NCBI RefSeq assembly: GCF_900103585.1
Contig: NZ_FNHV01000005.1
Span: forward strand, 124,001-188,000
Origin: Streptomyces sp. cf386
GTDB lineage: Bacteria; Actinomycetota; Actinomycetes; Streptomycetales; Streptomycetaceae
Reading direction: 5' to 3'
Length of the DNA: 64,000 bases
Part shown: positions 58,436-64,000 of the stretch, one piece after another
Position numbering within the stretch: position 1 is the stretch's first letter
Layout: each line of letters starts with the position of its first letter
Notes under the pieces: model-generated
Told to the model about the DNA's origin: nothing
Seen by the model: only the letters and a program-made list of their open reading frames with translations
The model's database searches: none
Position numbers and translations under genes: made by a program

Positions 58436-59556
58436 CCGCGCGCCGGCCGTGGTGGGCGCGTGTCCCGGCTCCGGTCGTCGACGCCCTGGTGGTGGCCGTC
58501 GCGGTCGCTGACGTCTGGTTCAGCCTGGGGGACGAGGGCGGCGTGGAGCTGGCGACGGCCGCGCTCGCCTGTGTCGCGCTCGCCGTCCGCCGGCGCTTCC
58601 CGCTCGCGGTGTTCCTGCTGACGCTCCCGGCCAGCCTGATGCTGGACATCGTGTTCGCGCCGTTCGCCGCGCTGTTCACCCTGGCCGAGCGGTCCCGCTC
58701 CCGACGGCTCCTCATCACCTGCGCCGTGCTCTTCGCCCTCGCCTCCGCGGCCCCGTGGCCGCTCGACGAACTCGCCTCGCACGACCGCACCTGGACCCTG
58801 GTCTACTTCTTCTACACGCTGGCCACCGCCGCGACACCTGTCCTGCTGGGCCAACTCCTCCAGGCTCGAGGTGACCTGGCGGGCCGGCTCGTCGAGATCG
58901 AGGAGGCCCGCGAACACGAACGGCTGCTGCACTCCCAGGCGGTCCTGGCCCGTGAGCGTGCCCAACTCGCCCGCGAGATGCACGACGTCGTCTCCCACCA
59001 GGTCAGCCTGATCGCCGTACAGGCCGGTGCCCTCCAAGTCGCCGCCCAGGACCCGGACATCAAGGAGGGCGTCCGCACCATCCGCTCCCTGAGCGTCGAC
59101 ACGCTCGACGAACTGCGCCACATGGTCACCCTGCTGCGCGCCTCCGGCGGCCACGCCACCGAGCTGACCCCGCAGCCCACGCTTGCCGACCTCCGAGGGC
59201 TCGTCGCGACCAGCGGCATCACCGCGGACCTCACCGGCGAACTCCCGCCGGACATCGGCCCACCCGCCCAGCGGGCGCTGTACCGCACGGTCCAGGAAGC
59301 CCTCACCAACGTCCGCAAGCACGCCCCGGGAGCCACCGCGACCGTACGGCTGTGGCGGGCCGACGACGGTGCCGCTCTCGGCGTGACCGTGACGAACACG
59401 CCGCCCACTCGCCCTTCGCTGCCTCTCCCCGGCTCGCAGCAGGGTCTGGTCGGTCTCAGGGAGCGGGCCGAACTCCTCGACGGCACCTTCGAGTCCGGGC
59501 CCACCGCCGACGGCGGCTACCGGGTACGGCTGCGGATCCCGGCCCGCGCCGACTGA
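58432..59556 (+). CDS. NarL-type sensor histidine kinase
   Basis: A 374-residue kinase. The N-terminal half has four or five membrane helices (about residues 15-150) without a large sensor domain. The HisKA_3 dimerisation motif is REMHDVVSHQVSLIAVQAGAL with the phospho-His. The ATPase lobe shows VQEALTNVRKHAPGA (N-box) and QQGLVGLRERAELLDG (G-box). This layout is common in actinobacteria for membrane-stress or cell-envelope sensing. The start ATG overlaps the regulator stop. A modest hairpin (59573-59590) follows. Confidence 0.9.
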   Translation: MTARRPWWARVPAPVVDALVVAVAVADVWFSLGDEGGVELATAALACVALAVRRRFPLAVFLLTLPASLMLDIVFAPFAALFTLAERSRSRRLLITCAVLFALASAAPWPLDELASHDRTWTLVYFFYTLATAATPVLLGQLLQARGDLAGRLVEIEEAREHERLLHSQAVLARERAQLAREMHDVVSHQVSLIAVQAGALQVAAQDPDIKEGVRTIRSLSVDTLDELRHMVTLLRASGGHATELTPQPTLADLRGLVATSGITADLTGELPPDIGPPAQRALYRTVQEALTNVRKHAPGATATVRLWRADDGAALGVTVTNTPPTRPSLPLPGSQQGLVGLRERAELLDGTFESGPTADGGYRVRLRIPARAD

Positions 59557-59572
59557 CGTCCGCACCTCACCT

Positions 59573-59590
59573 CTCCCGCCCTGGTGGGAG
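59573..59590 (+). terminator. Weak hairpin after the two-component pair
   Basis: CTCCCGCC-N2-GGTGGGAG with one G-U pair, 16 bases after the kinase stop codon. It is short, so only a possible terminator. Confidence 0.4.
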
Positions 59591-59626
59591 TTGCCGTCAG
59601 ACCCAGGTATGAACTGTCGTCCCACA

Positions 59627-59649
59627 GTGAACGCACAGTGTGCGATCAC
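59627..59649. promoter_or_regulatory. 23-bp near-perfect palindrome before the PAD gene
   Basis: GTGA, then CGCAC-N3-GTGCG, then TCAC in mirror order. Ten of eleven arm positions match. It ends 43 bases upstream of the GTG start, and could be an operator or a leader hairpin. Confidence 0.5.
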
Positions 59650-59692
59650 CCTCTTGCACGGCGAAACACCCCCCACCTGGAAGGGATACGCC

Positions 59693-61648
59693 GTGCGCAG
59701 ACGTACGCGTATACGTACGACCCCTGCGGGACAGGTGCTCCTCGCCCTCACCGCGACCGGCTCCGTACTCGCCACCCCTCTCTCCCCCGCCTTCGCGGCG
59801 CCGTCGGCCGCGACCGCCGACCTCCGCGCGGACGTCGACCGCGACGGACGGGTCGATGTCACCGGGGCCACCGACACGGCCGGCGAGGACGGATGGTCCG
59901 TCGGCCGGGGAGCCGTCTACCTCCCCAACATCGACGACGACACCAAGCGCTGCCCGGTCAAGGGGCCGGACGGTCGGCCGCTGTCCGACGCCAAGCTGGC
60001 AGCCTGCAATGACGCCGCCGACAAGAAGGTCAACGGCAGTGCCGACGCCGCCGATCTCGCGCGGGTGCGCTCGGTGCCGATGCCGGGCCTCGCGTCCGGC
60101 GCCAAGGGCAGCGTGCAGGCGACGGCCGGGGCCAAGCACACCCGGGTCTTCCTCAAGCGCTCCGGTGCCTGGGTCCTGGTCACGGCCGACACCCGGCTGT
60201 CGGCGGCCGAGTTGCGCTCCGGCGTGGAGTTCGGCGTCGAGGCCACCGACATCATCCGGGACACCGCGAAGTGGGACGGCCGGGCGGTGATCCGGCTGAG
60301 CGTGACGTCCGCCGGCCGGACCACGTCCGACACGGTCACCCTGCGCGTCGCCCCGCTCCTGACCCACCACCACCTGCAGAACGCCCAGCAGGTCATGGTC
60401 ACCAAGGTGCCCGGCAACAGCTCCGCCGACCAGCCCTACCGGCAGTTCGTGAAGAACCTGGAGACGGAGGTGCGGCGCGCCGGCATCACCAAGCCGCTCG
60501 TGACCTTCGAGAAGTACGGCGACATCTGGGCGCAGGACTTCGTCGAGCCCGCCTACGTCAGCATGGCCGGCCCGGGCGGGCGACGGCACGCGATGCGCGT
60601 GATGCTGCGCTCGGCTCAGCCCGATCGCGAGGCGGGCCGGGAGCTGTTCGAGAAGGTGCGCGGCCGGGACATCGGAGTGGTGCAGGTCTCCGGTGTGCGT
60701 GACTCGGAGGAGGGGACGCTCAACTCCACGGGGAACCTGGAGACCATTCCGCCCCACACGCACGGCGGACGCTCCTTCCCGGCCGGCCGCGTCATCATGG
60801 GCCACCGCAAGGACACCGGTTCCAAGCCGGCGCTGGCGATGCGCACCCTGCTGAAGTCCCAGGGCCTGCAGGACCCGCTCCTGCTGGACACCTCGTGGCT
60901 GGGCGTCGGCCATGTCGACGAGTTCGTGCAGTTCCTGCCCGCCGACACCCCGCGCGGCTGGCGCATAGGGGTCGCCGACCCGAAGGCCGGGCTGAAACTG
61001 CTGCGCGACGCACAGCGTGACGGTCACGGCGGAACCAAGATGTTCTCCGTGCCCCGTCTGGGAGACCAGCCGGCCCCGAAGGAGACCATCGACCAGACCC
61101 TCGCCTCCCGGCACTTCGTGGCCGACAACACCATGGCCGCTGAGCGCATCGAGGCCAACCTCGACATCCTCAGGCGCGAGACCGGCGTCACCGACGACGA
61201 GATCGTGCGGGTACCGGCCCTGTACACCCGGGAGTCCGCGATGTCGGCGGCCGACGGACAGGACGTGTCCGTGCCGCGTCTGACGCGGATGGGCGGGGAC
61301 CCGGCGCTGGTGGACAAGCTCGGCCGGTACGGCCAGCAGAAGTGGCTGGACAAGGGCCCCGGCGCCTCCGCCGCCCCGGCCGCCGCCGTCCCGACCAGCG
61401 CCTACGTCCCCGGCGCCGTCAACGGCGTCCTGCTCGCCCGCGACCGCTATCTCGCCCCGCGCCAGTGGGGCCCGGTCATCGGCGGCAAGGACATCTTCAC
61501 GCAGGCCGTCACCGCCGTGTACACACGGGCCGGTCTGAAGGTGTCGTACATCGACGACTGGTACACCTACCACCTGGGCATGGGCGAGGTGCACTGCGGC
61601 ACCAACACCCTGCGGGACGCCTCCGCGGCCTGGTGGAAGTCGAACTGA
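59693..61648 (+). CDS. Secreted protein-arginine deiminase (PAD)
   Basis: A 651-residue exported enzyme. A signal peptide (about residues 1-36, ending AFAA) is followed by DVDRDGRVDVTG, an EF-hand-like calcium loop. The C-terminal catalytic domain has IWAQDF (Asp282), GVGHVDEF (His407 and Asp409) and GEVHCGTN (Cys635), the four catalytic positions of human PAD4 (Asp350, His471, Asp473, Cys645). It converts peptidyl arginine to citrulline outside the cell, possibly with calcium dependence. The GTG at 59693 follows GGAAGGGA. It converges on kup with a bidirectional terminator between. Confidence 0.9.
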   Translation: MRRRTRIRTTPAGQVLLALTATGSVLATPLSPAFAAPSAATADLRADVDRDGRVDVTGATDTAGEDGWSVGRGAVYLPNIDDDTKRCPVKGPDGRPLSDAKLAACNDAADKKVNGSADAADLARVRSVPMPGLASGAKGSVQATAGAKHTRVFLKRSGAWVLVTADTRLSAAELRSGVEFGVEATDIIRDTAKWDGRAVIRLSVTSAGRTTSDTVTLRVAPLLTHHHLQNAQQVMVTKVPGNSSADQPYRQFVKNLETEVRRAGITKPLVTFEKYGDIWAQDFVEPAYVSMAGPGGRRHAMRVMLRSAQPDREAGRELFEKVRGRDIGVVQVSGVRDSEEGTLNSTGNLETIPPHTHGGRSFPAGRVIMGHRKDTGSKPALAMRTLLKSQGLQDPLLLDTSWLGVGHVDEFVQFLPADTPRGWRIGVADPKAGLKLLRDAQRDGHGGTKMFSVPRLGDQPAPKETIDQTLASRHFVADNTMAAERIEANLDILRRETGVTDDEIVRVPALYTRESAMSAADGQDVSVPRLTRMGGDPALVDKLGRYGQQKWLDKGPGASAAPAAAVPTSAYVPGAVNGVLLARDRYLAPRQWGPVIGGKDIFTQAVTAVYTRAGLKVSYIDDWYTYHLGMGEVHCGTNTLRDASAAWWKSN

Positions 61649-61655
61649 CGATTGC

Positions 61656-61689
61656 GTGGTCCGCGCCTGCCGGTGCGGGCGCGGACCAC
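61656..61689. terminator. Bidirectional hairpin between PAD and kup
   Basis: Perfect 12-bp arms GTGGTCCGCGCC / GGCGCGGACCAC with a 10-base loop, placed between two convergent stop codons. Confidence 0.8.
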
Positions 61690-61705
61690 ATCCTCTCCCG
61701 CGCGC

Positions 61706-63676
61706 CTACACCTCGATGTGCGAGCCCATGATGACCGTGCGGTCCCGCGGGAGACTGAAGTACTCGGCGGCGTCGGCCGTGATGTAGGACGTGGCGATGA
61801 ACAGCCGCTTGCGCCAAGGGGCCATCGTGCGCGCCTTGCCGCGTCGGAGCTCGATCTTCGACAGGAAGTAGGACGCGTCGTCGAGCCGCAACGGCCCTTC
61901 GGTCGAGGACGGGTCGAGGAGCGCCAGGGTGCCGGGCACGTCCGGGATGTCCATGTAGCCGAACCGGGCGGTGACGTGGATGATCCCGTCGTCGGCATAG
62001 CCGAGGTCGTCCACGACGACCCGCTCGTCGGCCGGGACACGGGGCACCGGCTCGGTCTGCAGGGCGAGGATCACGACCTGCTCGTGCCGGACGTGGTTGT
62101 GCTCGACGTTGGCCCGCATGGCGAGCGGCGTCGTCTCCTTGCCCCGGTTGAGGAAGACGGCCGTGCCGGGGACGTGGCTCGTCGCGGCCTTGCCGCTGCG
62201 CAGGTCGTCGACGAACTCGGGCAGCGGCCCTTCGGCGCGCGCCCGTTCCGCGGTGACCACCTCGCGACCTCGCTGCCACGTCGTCATGACGGTGAACGCG
62301 GTGAGGCCGATCAGCAGCGGCAGCCACGCGCCGTGCACGAGCTTGGTCATGTTGGCCGCCACGAACAGCATGTCCACGAAGAGGAGCACGCCGCCGCCGA
62401 CGGCGAGCAGCCACTTGGGTGTGCCCCATTTGGCGCGGGCGACGTAGAAGAACAGCAGGGTGGTGATGGTGATGGTGCCGGTGACCGCCATGCCGAACGC
62501 GTAGGCCAGCGCCTCCGAGGAGCGGAAGGCGAAGACCAGGGTGAGGACCGAGACCATCAGCAGCCAGTTGATCCAGGGGACGTAGATCTGGCCGATGGTC
62601 GATTCCGAGGTGTGCGCGATGCGCAGCCGCGGCAGGTAGCCGAGCTTGGCCGCCTGGGAGGCGACGGAGTACGCGCCGGTGATCACCGCCTGGGAGGCGA
62701 TCACGGTCGCCGCCGTCGCCAGCAGAACCATCGGCCAGCGCCCCCAGTCGGGCACGAGCAGGAAGAACGGGCTGCTGATGTTGTCCGGATCGTCGAGGAT
62801 CAGCGCGCCCTGCCCCATGTAGCTGAGGACACAGGCGGGCAGGACGAGGAACACCCAGCCTCGGGTGATCGCCCGGCGGCCGAAGTGCCCCATGTCCGCG
62901 TAGAGCGCCTCGGCGCCGGTGACGGCGAGGACGATCGCGGCCAGGGCGAAGAAGGCGGTACCCCAGTGACCGAACAGGAAGCCCAAAGCGTACGTCGGCG
63001 AGAGTGCCTTCAGGATGTCCGGGTGGTCGGTGATGCCGACGACGCCGCACGCGCCGATGGCCACGAACCAGGCGATCATGACCGGCCCGAAGACCCGGCC
63101 CACCGCCGCGGTTCCCCGGCGCTGCACCAGGAACAGCAGCACGATGATCACCGCGGTGATGGGGACGACCGCGCCCCCGAAGGACGGTTCGACGACCTTG
63201 AGCCCCTCGACCGCGGACAGCACCGAGATGGCCGGGGTGATCATGCTGTCGCCGAAGAAGAGCGACGCGCCGAAGATGCCGAGCGCGGCGAGGACCACGG
63301 CGGCTCTGCGGCCACGCTGGGCGTTCCATCGCCGCAGCAGGGTGATGAGCGCCATGATGCCGCCCTCGCCGTCGTTGTCGGCGCGCATCGCGAGCAGCAC
63401 ATAGGTGACCGTCACGATGATCATCACCGACCAGAACACCAGGGACACCACCCCGTACACGTTGTCCGTGCCGACCGGGACGGGGTGCGGGTCGTCGGGG
63501 TTGAACACGGTCTGGATGGTGTAGATCGGGCTGGTCCCGATGTCACCGAAGACCACACCGAGGGCGCCGACGACCACCGCGAGACGCACCGTGTCCCGTG
63601 CGCTCGCCGCGTGCGCGTGCGGCGGCCCCGCCGCGGATCCGTCGCCCGGCTCGGTCCCCTGCCGGTCATCGGCCAT
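61706..63676 (-). CDS. kup: Kup-family potassium uptake protein
   Basis: A 656-residue K+/H+ symporter of the Kup/HAK/KT family. The first helix has the signature ALGVVFGDIGTSPIYTIQTVF. Next comes the cytoplasmic DNDGEGGIMALITLL, and later helices include ASLFFGDSMITPAISVLSAV. About 12 helices precede a soluble C-terminal domain (about residues 470-656). The length fits the family. Many relatives are controlled by c-di-AMP; I could not recognise the corresponding riboswitch in the upstream DNA. The ATG at 63676 follows GAGGAGGAG. Confidence 0.93.
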   Translation of the reverse strand: MADDRQGTEPGDGSAAGPPHAHAASARDTVRLAVVVGALGVVFGDIGTSPIYTIQTVFNPDDPHPVPVGTDNVYGVVSLVFWSVMIIVTVTYVLLAMRADNDGEGGIMALITLLRRWNAQRGRRAAVVLAALGIFGASLFFGDSMITPAISVLSAVEGLKVVEPSFGGAVVPITAVIIVLLFLVQRRGTAAVGRVFGPVMIAWFVAIGACGVVGITDHPDILKALSPTYALGFLFGHWGTAFFALAAIVLAVTGAEALYADMGHFGRRAITRGWVFLVLPACVLSYMGQGALILDDPDNISSPFFLLVPDWGRWPMVLLATAATVIASQAVITGAYSVASQAAKLGYLPRLRIAHTSESTIGQIYVPWINWLLMVSVLTLVFAFRSSEALAYAFGMAVTGTITITTLLFFYVARAKWGTPKWLLAVGGGVLLFVDMLFVAANMTKLVHGAWLPLLIGLTAFTVMTTWQRGREVVTAERARAEGPLPEFVDDLRSGKAATSHVPGTAVFLNRGKETTPLAMRANVEHNHVRHEQVVILALQTEPVPRVPADERVVVDDLGYADDGIIHVTARFGYMDIPDVPGTLALLDPSSTEGPLRLDDASYFLSKIELRRGKARTMAPWRKRLFIATSYITADAAEYFSLPRDRTVIMGSHIEV

Positions 63677-63812
63677 GGTGGTCTCCTCCTCGCGGGCGGC
63701 GGTGCCGTGGGCCAGGTGCGTCGGGGCGGCTCGCGCTCCGCTACCGCCTCCTGTGCTGAGCCGATCTTCGCTTCCTGGCGTCGGTCGGGCCACCTAGGCG
63801 CTGTCCGGCGGA

Positions 63813-64000
63813 TCATGGGCGGAGCCATAACCTGATGGCCGCGGTCGTGACGGTGCCGTGGAAGACGTAGCCCCTCTTGTCGTAGCGGGTGGCGACGGCC
63901 CGGTAGTTCTTGAGGCGGTTGATGGTCCGCTCAACCTCGTTGCGGCGTTCGTAGATCTCGCTGTCGAAGCCTGCGGCCGGCCGCCCTTGCTGCCGCGCCG
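63813..64000 (-). mobile_element. C-terminal part of an IS5-type transposase, cut by the window edge
   Basis: The last 61 residues read GGRPQAFDSEIYERRN, then EVERTINRLKNYRAVATRYD and KRGYVFHG, ending at a TGA (63813-63815). The Glu in the Arg-Arg-Asn-Glu-Val-Glu-Arg stretch and the following RLKNYRAVATRYDK pattern are the end of the DDE domain of IS5/IS1182-like transposases. The start lies beyond 64000. It contains an in-frame TTA. The IS end is probably within about 20-30 bases of the stop; its terminal repeat cannot be identified from one side. Confidence 0.8.

Noticed and set aside
63677..63812. Possible c-di-AMP (ydaO-type) riboswitch upstream of kup
   Set aside because: Related genes often have one, but I could not find the conserved core sequences in this stretch. 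A covariance-model search would be decisive.

Overview
The window is high-GC DNA (roughly 70% or more) with GTG/TTG starts, purine-rich ribosome binding sites, many 4-base stop/start overlaps and a strong third-position GC bias. A rare TTA leucine codon in a secondary-metabolism gene, a LAL-type regulator, several acyl-CoA ligases and a DUF6479-like small protein all point to a Streptomyces or close relative. All functional calls come from reading the sequence and from family knowledge; no database search was run.

Layout. (1) 61-5820: an acyl-CoA catabolism block. Crotonase, double OB-fold DUF35 protein and two thiolase-fold proteins run on the minus strand, divergent from a FadD19-like acyl-CoA synthetase. 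(2) 5937-14238: mixed functions, namely a membrane sulfatase-fold enzyme, an excalibur protein, a KhtTU-like K+/H+ antiporter pair, an alpha/beta hydrolase, paaK and another acyl-CoA ligase. (3) 14370-16796: a secreted penicillin/aculeacin-type acylase. (4) 17054-22650: a small terpene locus with a P450 overlapping a terpene synthase (TTA codon, altered NSE motif), a terminator, then a LuxR/LAL regulator. (5) 22654-25319: acyl-CoA ligase plus nitronate-monooxygenase-like flavoprotein, preceded by an operator-like palindrome nearly identical to the one in block 1. (6) 25489-27255: a Tat-exported serine hydrolase.

(7) 27274-40649 is the most interesting region. It is a compact minus-strand polyketide operon: an HLD-like hydrolase, an iterative-looking KS-AT-DH-MT-ER-KR-ACP synthase, a 973-residue aldehyde dehydrogenase-cytochrome P450 fusion, a stand-alone ACP and a fatty acyl-AMP ligase. 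The last three genes overlap by 4 bases each. The likely logic is fatty-acid activation on the ACP, extension and C-methylation by the PKS, then aldehyde-level and P450 chemistry in one polypeptide. No thioesterase is present.

(8) 40764-63676: housekeeping and stress genes. These are a FAD oxidoreductase, a Ser/Thr kinase with nine 42-residue TPR repeats, an MpaB-like oxygenase, an acyl-CoA dehydrogenase, a Cys-rich copper-binding bundle, small unknowns, PPK2, a universal stress protein, a GH65 phosphorylase with a beta-phosphoglucomutase-like partner that carries a perfect 48-bp palindrome, a LysR/EamA pair, membrane proteins, a two-component system, a secreted protein-arginine deiminase and a Kup potassium transporter. 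(9) The right edge cuts into an IS5-type transposase. No tRNA, rRNA or CRISPR array was seen.
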